Assembly: GCF_018717645.1 (NCBI RefSeq)
Contig: NZ_JAFLHG010000004.1
Location: forward strand, 62,001-126,000
From: Microbacterium flavum
GTDB lineage: Bacteria; Actinomycetota; Actinomycetes; Actinomycetales; Microbacteriaceae
Length of the DNA stretch: 64,000 nucleotides
Direction of reading: 5' to 3'
In this document: piece after piece, positions 21,758-30,876 of the stretch
Layout: the number at the start of each line of letters is the position of its first letter
How positions within the stretch are numbered: the first letter of the stretch is position 1
Notes under the pieces: model-generated
Seen by the model: the letters and a program-made list of their open reading frames with translations, nothing else
Databases searched by the model: none
What the model was told of the DNA's origin: nothing
Position numbers and translations under genes: made by a program

Positions 21758-22751
21758 TCAGAACCCCGCGGGCACAGCGCCCGCGGCGACGCCGACGGGG
21801 AGCATCCCCCGGCCGAAGGCGACCGGACTCGCGAAGGGTCCCGGTGTACCCGGGGTCGCCAAGAACGACCCCATCATGGTGGTCGACAAGGTCACCCGCC
21901 GCTTCGGCGGTCTCACGGCCGTCGATGTGGAGCACCTGGAGATCCCCCGGGGCGCCATCACCGCCCTGATCGGGCCCAACGGGGCCGGGAAGACCACACT
22001 GTTCAACCTGCTCTGCGGGTTCGACAAGCCCAATACGGGCACGTGGTCCTACGACGGGAAGAGCCTGGCCGGCATCCCGGCGTTCAAGGTCGCCCGCATG
22101 GGCCAGGTGCGCACCTTCCAGCTCACCAAGGCCCTCTCGCTGCTGACCGTTCTCGAGAACATGAAGCTCGGAGCGCCCAAGCAGCGCGGCGAGAAGTTCT
22201 GGCAGGCCTTCTTCCCGGTGGTCTGGCGAGGTCAGGAGGACGCGAACGAGGAGAAGGCGCGCGGCCTCCTCCAGCGATTCAAGCTGGATGCGAAGGAGGC
22301 GGACTTCGCCGCGTCGCTCTCGGGCGGCCAGCGCAAGCTCCTCGAGATGGCGCGCGCCCTCATGAGCGACCCGAACCTCGTCATGCTCGACGAGCCCATG
22401 GCCGGTGTCAACCCGGCGCTCACCCAGTCGCTCCTCGACCACATCCTCGACCTCAAGGACCTGGGCGTGACCGTGCTGTTCGTCGAGCACGACATGCACA
22501 TGGTGCGTCACATCGCCGACTGGGTCGTCGTGATGGCGGAGGGCAAGGTCGTGGCCGAGGGGCCGCCCGACACGGTCATGGCCGACCAGGCCGTCATCGA
22601 CGCGTACCTCGGCAGCCACCAGGACGTGGATCTCGGTGTCGTCACCGGGAGGGTCTCGGGCGAACTCGACGCGTCTGCGCAGGAGCTTCTCGAGGAGATC
22701 AAAGAAGACGAGGCCGCGGCCCTGGCCGAGGCCGAGGAGGAGCAGAAGTGA
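21747..22751 (+). CDS. livG: Branched-chain amino acid ABC ATPase LivG
   Basis: A 334-residue ATPase. A Pro/Ala-rich N-terminal tail (~40 residues) precedes the ABC domain: Walker A GPNGAGKTT, signature SGGQRKLLEMARAL, Walker B LVMLDEPMAGVNP and the switch His in FVEHDM. The C-terminal ~40 residues are Glu-rich and longer than usual. The TTG start at 21747 overlaps livM by 11 bases, with GGGAG upstream. It works with LivF to drive import. Confidence 0.92.
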   Translation: MSSDQNPAGTAPAATPTGSIPRPKATGLAKGPGVPGVAKNDPIMVVDKVTRRFGGLTAVDVEHLEIPRGAITALIGPNGAGKTTLFNLLCGFDKPNTGTWSYDGKSLAGIPAFKVARMGQVRTFQLTKALSLLTVLENMKLGAPKQRGEKFWQAFFPVVWRGQEDANEEKARGLLQRFKLDAKEADFAASLSGGQRKLLEMARALMSDPNLVMLDEPMAGVNPALTQSLLDHILDLKDLGVTVLFVEHDMHMVRHIADWVVVMAEGKVVAEGPPDTVMADQAVIDAYLGSHQDVDLGVVTGRVSGELDASAQELLEEIKEDEAAALAEAEEEQK

Positions 22752-23527
22752 CCGTTTCGAGCCCCGCCCCCGCGGCCGCGCCGTCGCCGACCTCCTCGGA
22801 CGAGATCGTCGTCGAGGTGAAGGATATGACGGCGGGCTATCTGCCCGGGATCAACATCATCAACAGCGCCAACCTCGTCGCCCGCAAGGGCGAGCTCATC
22901 GGCATCATCGGCCCGAACGGCGCCGGCAAGTCGACGCTCCTCAAATCGATCTTCGGTCTGGTGAAGGTGCGCGGGGGTGACATCACGCTGAACGGCGAGT
23001 CGATCGTCGGCCTCAAGGCCGACAAGCTCGTGCACCGCGGCGTCGCGTTCGTCCCGCAGAACAACAACGTCTTCCCCTCGCTGTCGATCGAAGAGAATCT
23101 GCAGATGGGGCTCTTCCAGAACCCGAAGGCCTACGCCGAACGCCTCGAGTTCGTCACCGGCATCTTCGCCGAGCTCGGCAAGCGGCTCAAGCAGCGCGCG
23201 GGCTCGCTCTCGGGTGGCGAACGGCAGATGGTCGCGATGAGTCGCGCGCTGATGATGAATCCGTCGGTGCTGCTGCTCGACGAGCCGTCGGCGGGGCTGT
23301 CACCGGTCCGACAGGACGATGCGTTCATCCGTGTCTCGGATATCAACAAGGCGGGTGTCACGACGATCATGGTCGAGCAGAACGCCCGCCGCTGTCTGCA
23401 GATCTGCGACCGCGGCTACGTCCTGGACCAGGGGCGCGACGCGCACCAGGGCACGGGGCGAGAGCTGCTGAACGACCCGCAGGTGATCGGCCTGTACCTC
23501 GGCACGCTCGGCGACGAGGCCCACTGA
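22748..23527 (+). CDS. livF: Branched-chain amino acid ABC ATPase LivF
   Basis: A 259-residue ATPase with Walker A GPNGAGKST, signature SLSGGERQMVAMSRAL, Walker B LLLDEPSAGLSP and the switch region VEQNARRCLQICDRGYVL. Start GTG 22748 overlaps the livG stop by four bases. It is the last gene of livHMGF; a perfect 21-bp hairpin 10 bases downstream ends the operon. Confidence 0.93.
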   Translation: MTVSSPAPAAAPSPTSSDEIVVEVKDMTAGYLPGINIINSANLVARKGELIGIIGPNGAGKSTLLKSIFGLVKVRGGDITLNGESIVGLKADKLVHRGVAFVPQNNNVFPSLSIEENLQMGLFQNPKAYAERLEFVTGIFAELGKRLKQRAGSLSGGERQMVAMSRALMMNPSVLLLDEPSAGLSPVRQDDAFIRVSDINKAGVTTIMVEQNARRCLQICDRGYVLDQGRDAHQGTGRELLNDPQVIGLYLGTLGDEAH

Positions 23528-23537
23528 CAGGCTTCAC

Positions 23538-23584
23538 GCACGCGAGAGGGGCCGGATGCACGTCATCCGGCCCCTCTCGCGTGC
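23538..23584 (+). terminator. Terminator after livF
   Basis: Perfect 21-bp inverted repeat (23538-23558 / 23564-23584) with a five-base loop. The stem is very GC-rich and has no strong U tract. Confidence 0.85.
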
Positions 23585-23647
23585 CTGGCCGGAGCGTGTG
23601 ACCGCGGGCATCACGCCCATGCCCCTTGCGGAGCCGCCGGACGCGCG

Positions 23648-23679
23648 GAGAGGGCCCCGGATCGCTCCGGGGCCCTCTC
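23648..23679 (-). terminator. Terminator after the binding-protein gene
   Basis: 14-bp perfect stem (23648-23661 / 23666-23679) with a four-base loop, 16 bases past the stop of the convergent substrate-binding protein. Confidence 0.8.
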
Positions 23680-23695
23680 TGTGTGCGCGAGACGC

Positions 23696-24961
23696 TCAGC
23701 GGGTCTCGACGCGGGTGTACATGTTGTCGGCGCCGTACTGGAAGATGCCGATCGACGCCTCCGTCGGGTCGCCGGCCTCGTTGAAGGTGACCGGTCCCGA
23801 GTAGCCGTCGTAGTCCGCGACACCGCCGCCGTTGATGATGTCGGCGCACTCCGCGAACGACGTGCACTTCGTCCCGTCTCCCGAGCCGCCCGAGACCTCC
23901 TGCAGCTTCGACGACATGTCGGCGCCGCTGGTGCCACCGGAGGCCAGCGCGGACAGGGCGAGCAGCACGACGGCGTCGTACGACTCCGCCGAGTAGGAGT
24001 AGTCCTCGAGGGCCGGGTTGCCCGCGGCGGTCCACGACTCGTTCAGGCGCTTCTCGAAGTCATCCGTCAGCTCCGGGCCGGGGAGCGTGCCCTTGGCACC
24101 CTCGAGGGACACCGAGACCGCGCTGCCGTAGTTCGAGAGGTTGCCGTCCACCAGGTAGAAGTTCTTCGCCTCGGCGCCGGCGTTCACCAGCAGCGGAGCG
24201 ATCGTCTTGAACTGGTCGAAGGTGATCAGGACGATCGCGTCCGGCTTGGCGGCCATGATCGTCGCGACCTGCGCATCGAACGAGCTGTCGCCGTCGTTGT
24301 AGGACGCCTCGGAGACGACCTTGCCGCCGGTCCCTTCGAAGACCTCCTTGACGACGCCGTACAGACCGGTGCCGTAGGCATCGTTCTGGTAGATGATGCC
24401 GATGTTCTTGTGGCCGTCCTCGGCCACGAGGTTGCCGAGCACCTCGCCCTGGAGCAGGTCGCTGGGAGCCGTGCGCCAGTAGAGGCCCTTGTCGTCCCAC
24501 GTCGTGAAGTCCGGCGACGTGTTGGCGGGCGAGAAGGTGATGATGCCCGCGTCGACGTTGGAGTCGAGGAAGAGCTTGGTGACGCCGGATGCCGCGGCAC
24601 CGATCATCGCCGAGACTCCCTCGCTCTGCAGCTTGGGGACGGTCGTCTCGAAGGCCTTGTTGTCGGCATCGCCCGAGTCGCCCGGGGTGAAGTCGACGGT
24701 GATGCCCTTCTTCGCCTCGTTGACCTCGTCGACGGCGAGCTGGACACCGGCCTGCTCCGGCGGGCCGAGGAAGGCGAGGCTTCCGGTCTGGGGCAGGACG
24801 CTGCCGATCTTGAGGGTCAGGTCCTTCATCGGGCCCTGGCTCTCGCTGGGCGTGGTCGACCCTCCGCCGCCGGCGCAGCCGGCGAGAAGGACGGCACTGA
24901 CAGCGCCGACGGCGATGGCGCCGACGACCTTGCCTGCACCCGAACGTGTGAAGACGCTCAT
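23696..24961 (-). CDS. Branched-chain amino acid ABC substrate-binding lipoprotein
   Basis: A 421-residue precursor with a signal peptide and lipobox LLAGC (Cys ~28), then a type I periplasmic-binding fold (IGSVLPQTGSLAFLGPPEQAG, VSAMIGAAASGVTKLFLD, IGIIYQNDAYGTGLYGVVKE). It resembles LivJ/LivK-type receptors and should feed LivHMGF, which converges on it. The gene order is unusual only in that the receptor gene is on the opposite strand with its own promoter. Start ATG 24961 follows AAGGAGCAAC. The ligand is inferred from context and not from binding residues. Confidence 0.9.
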   Translation of the reverse strand: MSVFTRSGAGKVVGAIAVGAVSAVLLAGCAGGGGSTTPSESQGPMKDLTLKIGSVLPQTGSLAFLGPPEQAGVQLAVDEVNEAKKGITVDFTPGDSGDADNKAFETTVPKLQSEGVSAMIGAAASGVTKLFLDSNVDAGIITFSPANTSPDFTTWDDKGLYWRTAPSDLLQGEVLGNLVAEDGHKNIGIIYQNDAYGTGLYGVVKEVFEGTGGKVVSEASYNDGDSSFDAQVATIMAAKPDAIVLITFDQFKTIAPLLVNAGAEAKNFYLVDGNLSNYGSAVSVSLEGAKGTLPGPELTDDFEKRLNESWTAAGNPALEDYSYSAESYDAVVLLALSALASGGTSGADMSSKLQEVSGGSGDGTKCTSFAECADIINGGGVADYDGYSGPVTFNEAGDPTEASIGIFQYGADNMYTRVETR

Positions 24962-25123
24962 GTTGCTCCTTGCTGTGAATGAAACACGGCGTGGACTCGG
25001 GGTGCCGCGCCAGTGGCTCAAACCTAATCGGGCCGACGTCTCCGCAATGTTGCAATGCGTTAACGGTGTGTCACGGGGCGATCACGGTGCGATAACGACC
25101 CCGCTCCCGCGAGCTCCGGCGGG

Positions 25124-26080
25124 TCAGATGAGGTCGGTGGCGACGGCGACGCGGGAGCGGCGGGCGTGGCGCACCGAATCGACGCTGAGAAGGACGAGCG
25201 CGACCCAGACCAGTCCGAAGCCGACCCAGCGTTCGATCGGCATGGGCTCGCCGAGGATCCACCAGCCCGTGAGGAACTGCATGATCGGCGCGACGAACTG
25301 GAGGAGTCCGATGACGGTGAGCGGAGCGCGGCGGGCCCCCGCGGCGAACAGCAGCAGAGGAACGGCGGTCACGACTCCGGCGAGGGCGACGAGCGTCGTG
25401 TGCCCGGGGCCCTGGGTCCCGAAGACCAGGCCGGTCGTGGAGGCGACCACGACGAGCTGGACGAGGGCGATCGGCGTGAGCCAGAGCGATTCGAGGGTGA
25501 GCCCGCTGATGGCATCCACGCTCGGTCCGATCTGCTTCTTGACCAGGCCGTAGGTCCCGAACGACGCGGCGAGCGTCAGCGCGATCCAGGGGAAGGAGCC
25601 GTAGGCGACGATGATGACGATCACGGCGAGGGCGGCGAATGCGATCGCGACCCACTGCGCGGTGCGGAGCTTCTCGCCGAGAACCAGCACGCCGAGCAGC
25701 ACGGTGACGATCGGATTGATGAAGTAGCCCAGGCTCCCCTCGATGACGTGGCCGGTGAGGATGCCGAGGAGGAAGACCTGCCAGTTCACGTAGATGAGAA
25801 GGCCGGCGACGATCGTCCAGAAGACGAGCCGCCGGTTGCGGAGGATCGCGACGAGTTTTGCCCAGGTGCGCGTGACGGTGAGCAGGATCGCGCAGAAGAC
25901 GAGCGAGAAGAGGATGCGCCAGACGACGATCTCCCAGGGCCCGATCGGGGCCAGGAGGAGGAAGTACAGGGGCATGAACCCCCAGAGGAAGTACGCGGCG
26001 AAGGCATAGATGCCTCCGACCGCCTCTTCCGACCGCGGCGCCCGCCCGCCGGCGCGACCGCGGGGAGCCTCATCTGTCAT
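25124..26080 (-). CDS. rarD: EamA-family transporter RarD
   Basis: A 318-residue protein with ten membrane helices and the RarD pattern: GIYAFAAYFLWGFMPLYFLLL, LLIYVNWQVFLLGI, EGSLGYFINPIVTVLLGVLVLGEKL and SFGTYGLVKKQI. RarD proteins are drug/metabolite-superfamily exporters whose substrate is unclear. ATG 26080 has TAGGCT seven bases upstream, consistent with a leaderless message. It lies downstream of groES but behind a strong terminator. Confidence 0.9.
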   Translation of the reverse strand: MTDEAPRGRAGGRAPRSEEAVGGIYAFAAYFLWGFMPLYFLLLAPIGPWEIVVWRILFSLVFCAILLTVTRTWAKLVAILRNRRLVFWTIVAGLLIYVNWQVFLLGILTGHVIEGSLGYFINPIVTVLLGVLVLGEKLRTAQWVAIAFAALAVIVIIVAYGSFPWIALTLAASFGTYGLVKKQIGPSVDAISGLTLESLWLTPIALVQLVVVASTTGLVFGTQGPGHTTLVALAGVVTAVPLLLFAAGARRAPLTVIGLLQFVAPIMQFLTGWWILGEPMPIERWVGFGLVWVALVLLSVDSVRHARRSRVAVATDLI

Positions 26081-26087
26081 GAGTGCC

Positions 26088-26093
26088 AGCCTA
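26088..26093 (-). promoter_or_regulatory. -10 box TAGGCT, leaderless start of rarD
   Basis: TAGGCT seven bases before ATG 26080. Confidence 0.55.
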
Positions 26094-26184
26094 GAACGGT
26101 CGTGACCGGCGGCGGCGCGGCTCGGCGGACAGAACCCGGCGGATCACCGCCATCCGAGCGCGCACGCGCCGCATGGTGGCACGG

Positions 26185-26220
26185 CGAGGGGCCCGGATGC
26201 CATGGCATCCGGGCCCCTCG
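26185..26220 (-). terminator. Terminator after groES
   Basis: Perfect 17-bp stem (26185-26201 / 26204-26220) closing on CCATGG, 21 bases past the groES stop. Confidence 0.82.
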
Positions 26221-26241
26221 TACCGACTGTGGAGCGGCGTG

Positions 26242-26538
26242 TCAGCGAACGACGACCGCGAGCACGTCGCGGGCCGAGAGGACGAGGTACTCGTCCGCGC
26301 CGAACTTGACCTCGGTGCCGCCGTACTTCGAGTAGATGACGCGGTCGCCGACGGCGACGTCGAGCGGCACGCGGTTGCCGTTGTCGTCGATGCGACCCGG
26401 TCCGACCGCCACGACCTCGCCCTCCTGGGGCTTCTCCTTGGCGGTGTCGGGGATGACGAGACCGCTGGACGTGACCTGCTCGGCCTCGACCTGCGTGATG
26501 ACGATGCGATCCTCGAGCGGCTTGATGGAAACCGACAC
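26242..26538 (-). CDS. groES: Co-chaperonin GroES
   Basis: The 98-residue 10-kDa chaperonin lid. It shows [10 protein letters not shown], the mobile loop [31 protein letters not shown], and [16 protein letters not shown]. It caps GroEL during protein folding. GTG 26538 has AGAGGTG upstream. Many actinobacteria have groEL directly downstream; here a terminator and rarD follow, so groEL must be elsewhere. Two CIRCE elements flank the promoter, so HrcA repression and heat induction are expected. Confidence 0.97.
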   Translation of the reverse strand: MSVSIKPLEDRIVITQVEAEQVTSSGLVIPDTAKEKPQEGEVVAVGPGRIDDNGNRVPLDVAVGDRVIYSKYGGTEVKFGADEYLVLSARDVLAVVVR

Positions 26539-26589
26539 GGTTCACCTCTTTCTGGTGCGGCGCATGGCCGCTGTCACGGAAAAGACTGA

Positions 26590-26616
26590 TTAGCACCCGA
26601 TGGGTCGGAGTGCTAA
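26590..26616 (-). promoter_or_regulatory. CIRCE operator 1 (HrcA site)
   Basis: TTAGCACCC-N9-GAGTGCTAA, one mismatch from the classical CIRCE half-site, just downstream of the expected groES transcription start. Confidence 0.9.
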
Positions 26617-26621
26617 TGGCA

Positions 26622-26650
26622 AGTCTAGAGTCTGGCTGGCACTCGTGCAA
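26622..26650 (-). promoter_or_regulatory. groES: groES promoter
   Basis: -35 TTGCAC (26645-26650) and -10 TAGACT (26622-26627) are separated by exactly 17 bases on the minus strand. The -35 lies inside CIRCE 2 and CIRCE 1 lies downstream of the -10. Confidence 0.8.
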
Positions 26651-26664
26651 CGCGAGTGCCAGCC
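26634..26664 (-). promoter_or_regulatory. CIRCE operator 2 (HrcA site)
   Basis: GGCTGGCACTCG / CGAGTGCCAGCC inverted repeat with the CIRCE core GCACTC-N9-GAGTGC, the actinobacterial form CTGGCACTC. It overlaps the -35. Confidence 0.88.
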
Positions 26665-26791
26665 GTATGTCGCGAGGAGGGTACCTGGTGCCTGAATCGT
26701 GTCTCATCTAACATCGACGTCAGGCCTCCGTTCGGGATCTCCGGGCAACGACGCGCGGACGATGTCGGAGGCATTCCCTTGGAGGTCGACG

Positions 26792-28078
26792 ATGACATCC
26801 CCTCGAATCCCCTCGTTCCGGAAACGCGCACTCGCCGCGGTGGCCGCCGCCGCCGCGCTCGTGGTCGGCGCCGTCGCCGGGCCCCTCGCCGCACCGGCGT
26901 CCGCGGCCACCGGCAGCTGGACCACCGAGACGATCGCCGGCATGAGCGTTCGGCTCTACACCCCGGCCAGCGCCCCCGCCCTTCCCGCCGGCCGCGCCCT
27001 CATGGTGAGCCTCCACGGCTGCGTGCAGACCGCGTCGGTGCTCCAGAGCGCCGGAAACTGGGCCGCGACGGCCGAGAAGTACGGAATGGTGGTGGCCCTC
27101 CCCGACGCGCCGAACGGCGGCGTCGTGCTGGGCTGCTGGGACTACTACGACGCGAACCACTCGCGCACCGCACCCGCCCGACACGACGACAACCTGCTCG
27201 GCCTCGTGACGGCGCTGACCGGACGCGCCGGTCTCGGCATCGACGATGACCAGGTCTACCTCTCCGGGCTGTCGTCGGGCGGCGGCGAGACGATGGTGAT
27301 GGGATGCCTCGCCCCGGACGTCTTCGCCGGGATCGGCATCAATGCCGGCCCGACGGTCGGCACCACGTCGGGCCAGATCTCGAGCGTCGCCGTCTCGCAG
27401 ACCCAGGGCCGGAACACCTGCACGGGGTTCGCCGGCTCGGCATCCGGAGCCTTCGCCTCCCAGCTGACCTCCGTCGTCTACGGATCGAACGACACGACTG
27501 TCGCCCCCGGCTACAACACGCTGAATGCGCAGATCATGGCGTCGATCTACGGCGCGGGCACGACGTCGTCGTTCAGCCTCAGCACGCTGGCGGGCAGCAA
27601 CACCGCCGGATCCGGCACGCTGTACGCGGATGCCGCCGGCCCGCGGGTCTCGCTCATCCAGAACACCGGCCTCGGCCACAACTGGCCGGCGGGCGGCGGC
27701 CCCGGCGGCTCGTACGTGTCGACGAACAGCATCGACTACCCGGCCTACGTCACGGGCTTCTTCTTCGACAACAACCGCCGCGTCGATCGCAGCGGCAGCC
27801 CCACTCCGACTCCGACGTCCACCCCGACCGCGACCCCCACGCCCACTCCCACCCCGACCGCGACGCCCACCCCGACCGCGACGCCGACCCCGACGGGCTG
27901 CGTGACGGCGACGAACGCCGCGCACAAGGCGGCGGGGCGCGCGACGAGCTATGGCGTCAACCCGTACAACCCGTACTACGCACTCGGGAGCCTCGACTAC
28001 CTCGGTCAGGGCGACGCGACGGTGGTGAGTCTCCAGCAGACATCGGCATCGGTGTGGAAGAAGGTGGGCGGCTGCTGA
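26792..28078 (+). CDS. Secreted PHB-depolymerase-family esterase with C-terminal accessory domain
   Basis: A 428-residue precursor with a signal peptide (~1-38). The esterase domain (~42-330) carries the oxyanion motif SLHGCVQTA, nucleophile elbow GLSSGGGET, the likely acid in VYGSNDTTVAPGYN and the His in NTGLGHNWP. A Pro/Thr repeat linker (~335-370) leads to a ~60-residue C-terminal module starting at a Cys (CVTATNAAHKAAGRA) and ending KKVGGC, probably a disulphide-closed binding module. Substrates may be polyhydroxyalkanoate or feruloyl/acetyl esters; sequence alone does not decide. ATG 26792 is six bases from GGAGG. Confidence 0.88.
   Translation: MTSPRIPSFRKRALAAVAAAAALVVGAVAGPLAAPASAATGSWTTETIAGMSVRLYTPASAPALPAGRALMVSLHGCVQTASVLQSAGNWAATAEKYGMVVALPDAPNGGVVLGCWDYYDANHSRTAPARHDDNLLGLVTALTGRAGLGIDDDQVYLSGLSSGGGETMVMGCLAPDVFAGIGINAGPTVGTTSGQISSVAVSQTQGRNTCTGFAGSASGAFASQLTSVVYGSNDTTVAPGYNTLNAQIMASIYGAGTTSSFSLSTLAGSNTAGSGTLYADAAGPRVSLIQNTGLGHNWPAGGGPGGSYVSTNSIDYPAYVTGFFFDNNRRVDRSGSPTPTPTSTPTATPTPTPTPTATPTPTATPTPTGCVTATNAAHKAAGRATSYGVNPYNPYYALGSLDYLGQGDATVVSLQQTSASVWKKVGGC
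27803..27897 (+). repeat. Low-complexity Pro-Thr linker repeat
   Basis: Tandem short units of the type cc(c/g)ac(g/t/c) inside the esterase gene encode a TPTPT/ATPTP linker. It is a protein-coding simple repeat, prone to length change, and not a CRISPR. Confidence 0.85.
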
Positions 28079-28098
28079 CACCTCCCGCAGATCCCGGT

Positions 28099-28125
28099 GG
28101 GCCCGTGCCGCGGCGGCGCGGGCCC
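28099..28125 (+). terminator. Hairpin after the esterase gene
   Basis: Near-perfect 13-bp inverted repeat gggcccgtgccgc / gcggcgcgggccc (one G-U) about 20 bases past the stop; no U tract. Confidence 0.55.
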
Positions 28126-28142
28126 GCCCCGGGGCGGAACCC

Positions 28143-28148
28143 TAGGCT
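28143..28148 (+). promoter_or_regulatory. -10 box TAGGCT, leaderless start of the methyltransferase gene
   Basis: TAGGCT six bases before ATG 28155. Confidence 0.55.
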
Positions 28149-28154
28149 GGAGCG

Positions 28155-29342
28155 ATGGACTTCGCCGAGCTCACCGCGCTGCTGACTCCAGAGGGGTTGC
28201 GGCTCCTCGACGAGGTCGGCGGCATCGACAGCACCGATGAGGCGGCCGCCACCGTGTCACGACTGCGCGCGGCCGGCCTCTCGCCCGACCTCGTCTCCGC
28301 GGTGGTCGGCCAGGCGCGTCTGAGAACGCGGGCTCGAACGAAGTTCGGCGCATTCGCGGACCGGATGCTCTTCACCCGCGCGGGCCTCGAGCAGGCGACG
28401 CGCCTCGAGATCGGCGCACGCCATGCGGGGCGGTTCCGAAGCGCCGAGGTGGAGCGCGTCGCCGACCTCGGCTGCGGGATCGGCGGCGACTCGCTCGCCT
28501 TCGCCGGCATCGGGCTCGACGTCCTCGCCGTCGACGTCGACGAGGTGACCGCCGCGCTGGCCGCCTACAACCTCGCTCCCTTCGGCGACGCGGCGACGGT
28601 GCTGCACGCCCGCGCCGAGGAGGTCGAGCTCGCGGACGCGGATGCCGTGTGGCTCGACCCCGCTCGCCGCACCGCAGGGCACGGCGAGACGACGCGGGTC
28701 GGTGCGGCGGAGTGGTCACCGGCTCTCGAGTGGGTGTGGGAGGTGGCATCCCGGCGTCCGGCGGGGATCAAGCTCGGCCCCGGCTTCGATCGCACGCAGA
28801 TCCCGCAGGACGCCGAGGCGCAGTGGATCTCCGTCGACGGCTCGACGATCGAGCTCGTCGTCTGGACCGGCTCCCTCGCGCGCCCCGGTGTGCGCCGCGC
28901 GGCGCTCGTCATCCGCGGCGGCCGCGCCGCGGAGCTCACGGCGGCCGCGGATGCTCCGGATGCCGAGGTCCGCCCGCTCGGCGCGTACCTCCACGAGCCG
29001 GAGGGCGCGGTCATCCGCGCGCGGCTCATCGGCGAGGTGGCGAGGGCGATCGATGCGGGCATGCTCGACCCGAAAGTCGCCTACCTGACATCCGACACGG
29101 AGGCATCCAGCCCGTTCGTCCAGAGCTTCCGCATACGCGAGACCCTGCCGAACGACGTGAAGGCCCTCTCCCGCGCTCTGCGCGAACGCGGGATCGGGAC
29201 GCTGGAGATCAAGAAGCGCGCGGTCGATGTCGATCCAGCGACGCTCCGTGCCCGGCTCAAGCTGAAGGGCGCGGCGGCGGCGACCCTGATCGTGACCCGC
29301 ATCGGCGACCGCCGCGTCACCCTCCTCGCCGACCGGGTCTAG
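28155..29342 (+). CDS. Class I SAM-dependent methyltransferase with THUMP-like C-terminal domain
   Basis: A 395-residue protein. A helical N-terminus (~1-90) precedes a Rossmann methyltransferase core with SAM motif VADLGCGIGGDSLAFAG and VLAVDVDEVT, then AVWLDPARRTAGH as the motif IV position. The C-terminal ~70 residues (LPNDVKALSRALRERGIGTL to the end) match the THUMP-like domain found after such methyltransferases. RNA is the likely substrate given that domain, but none is proven. Its stop codon overlaps the convergent gene's stop by four bases (CTAG). Confidence 0.82.
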   Translation: MDFAELTALLTPEGLRLLDEVGGIDSTDEAAATVSRLRAAGLSPDLVSAVVGQARLRTRARTKFGAFADRMLFTRAGLEQATRLEIGARHAGRFRSAEVERVADLGCGIGGDSLAFAGIGLDVLAVDVDEVTAALAAYNLAPFGDAATVLHARAEEVELADADAVWLDPARRTAGHGETTRVGAAEWSPALEWVWEVASRRPAGIKLGPGFDRTQIPQDAEAQWISVDGSTIELVVWTGSLARPGVRRAALVIRGGRAAELTAAADAPDAEVRPLGAYLHEPEGAVIRARLIGEVARAIDAGMLDPKVAYLTSDTEASSPFVQSFRIRETLPNDVKALSRALRERGIGTLEIKKRAVDVDPATLRARLKLKGAAAATLIVTRIGDRRVTLLADRV

Positions 29343-29815
29343 CCGAAGAGCGGACCCTGAGTCGACGCCCACCACAGCCATCCGGCGCTGTAGAGAAGGG
29401 AGAGGAGGCTCAGGCACAGCGCCCACACCGCCACGGGGCGCGACTCCCACGGACGGCGGAGCGCGGCGATCGCCAGCCCCCCGCCGAGGACGCCGATGAG
29501 GAAGCCCCAGCCGACCAGCAGCGAGACGAGGACTGCCGCGACGGAGAACGCGAGCGCCCAGGCGGCGCTCCGCGGCATCGACGGCGGCACGGGTGCCCAC
29601 CGCACGTCCGGGCCGGTGTGCGCGGCGTCGGTGTGGACGGACTCGGTGATCGGCACGGGCTCGGTGAACTCGCGCTGGAATCCGCCGCGGTGCTCGCCCG
29701 GCAGCGCCGCCGATGCAGCCGGCGCAAGGTCATCGGGGAGCGCGGGAGGCGGCTCGCCCGCACGGGCCGCGCGCTCCTCCGGCCGACCGTCGCGCCGCTG
29801 ATCGCCGTCGCTCAT
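29339..29815 (-). CDS. Small membrane protein (DUF4190-like)
   Basis: A 158-residue protein. A ~75-residue charged, Pro-rich cytoplasmic N-terminus is followed by two or three membrane helices ([33 protein letters not shown] and [18 protein letters not shown]), a pattern seen in DUF4190-type proteins. No function is known. ATG 29815 overlaps the tsaD stop by four bases (ATGA), so it is the last gene of the tsaD transcription unit. Its own stop overlaps the methyltransferase stop on the other strand. Confidence 0.7.
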   Translation of the reverse strand: MSDGDQRRDGRPEERAARAGEPPPALPDDLAPAASAALPGEHRGGFQREFTEPVPITESVHTDAAHTGPDVRWAPVPPSMPRSAAWALAFSVAAVLVSLLVGWGFLIGVLGGGLAIAALRRPWESRPVAVWALCLSLLSLLYSAGWLWWASTQGPLFG

Positions 29816-30876
29816 GCGGTCACCCCCGCGACCTGGATCTCGGTGACGGGAAGAGTCGAATCCGCGCCGAACGCGAGGGTCGACGGCGCGTGCCCCGTCG
29901 CCATGAGCTGGGCGGCGAGCGCGGCGATCATGGCGCCGTTGTCGGTGCACAGGCTCAGCGGAGGGATGCGGACCGCCACCCCCGCCTCCGCCGCCCGTGC
30001 GAGCGCGACCTCCCGCAGGCGCCGATTCGCGATGACGCCTCCCCCGAGGAGGAGACGCGGCACGCCGAAGCGGTCGCAGGCATCCAGCGCCTTGGTCACG
30101 AGCACGTCGACGACGGCCTCGCGGAAGGAGGCCGCGACATCCGCCGTGTCGATCGGGGTGCCGGCGGCCTCGGCCTGCTCGATCCACCGCGCGACGGCGG
30201 TCTTCAGCCCCGAGAACGAGAAGTCGTATCGATGCTCGGCCATGTCGGACGCGCGCGACAGCCCGCGCGGGAAGCGGATCGCCGTGGGATCGCCGGTCGC
30301 CGCCGCGCGGTCGATCTCGGGGCCGCCGGGGTAGGGCAGTCCCAGGATGCGCGCGATCTTGTCGAAGGCCTCACCGGCCGCGTCATCGACGGTCTCGCCG
30401 AGGAGTTCGACGTCGGAGACGAGGTCGCGGACGAGCAGCAGCGACGTGTGGCCGCCGCTGACGAGAAGGGCGACCGTCGGGTACTCGACCTCGTCCCCCG
30501 CCAGGATGTCGGCGGCGATGTGCCCGACGAGGTGGTTCACGGCGTAGAGCGGCTTGTCGAGGCTGACCGCGAGCGCCTTCGCCGCGCCGACGCCGACCAT
30601 GAGCGCGCCGGCGAGACCGGGACCGCTCGTGACCGCGACCGCGTCGAGGTCGTCGAGCCCGATGCCCGCCTCCGCGACGGCGGCCTCGATCGCCGGCTGC
30701 AGGGCCTCCAGATGCGCGCGCGCCGCGACCTCGGGGACGACACCCCCGTAGCGCGCGTGCTCGTCCATCGAGCTGGCGATCGTATTGCTGAGGAGAGTCC
30801 TGCCGCGGACGATCCCGATGCCGGTCTCGTCGCAGCTCGTCTCGATCCCGAGGACGAGGGGTTCGGTGGCAGCCAT
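29812..30876 (-). CDS. tsaD: tRNA N6-adenosine threonylcarbamoyltransferase TsaD
   Basis: A 354-residue ASKHA-fold enzyme that transfers threonylcarbamoyl to A37 of ANN-decoding tRNAs, giving t6A. Visible motifs are [14 protein letters not shown], metal ligands in [26 protein letters not shown], and ISRAASD-type GLSRASDM plus SFSGLKTAV. It needs TsaB and TsaE, both encoded just upstream. The start is ATG 30876; GGAG is ten bases upstream, slightly far. Confidence 0.96.
   Translation of the reverse strand: MAATEPLVLGIETSCDETGIGIVRGRTLLSNTIASSMDEHARYGGVVPEVAARAHLEALQPAIEAAVAEAGIGLDDLDAVAVTSGPGLAGALMVGVGAAKALAVSLDKPLYAVNHLVGHIAADILAGDEVEYPTVALLVSGGHTSLLLVRDLVSDVELLGETVDDAAGEAFDKIARILGLPYPGGPEIDRAAATGDPTAIRFPRGLSRASDMAEHRYDFSFSGLKTAVARWIEQAEAAGTPIDTADVAASFREAVVDVLVTKALDACDRFGVPRLLLGGGVIANRRLREVALARAAEAGVAVRIPPLSLCTDNGAMIAALAAQLMATGHAPSTLAFGADSTLPVTEIQVAGVTA

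Noticed and set aside
27803-27897. Repetitive stretch resembling a repeat array
   Set aside because: It encodes a Pro-Thr linker inside the esterase; units are 3-12 bases with no spacers, so not a CRISPR.
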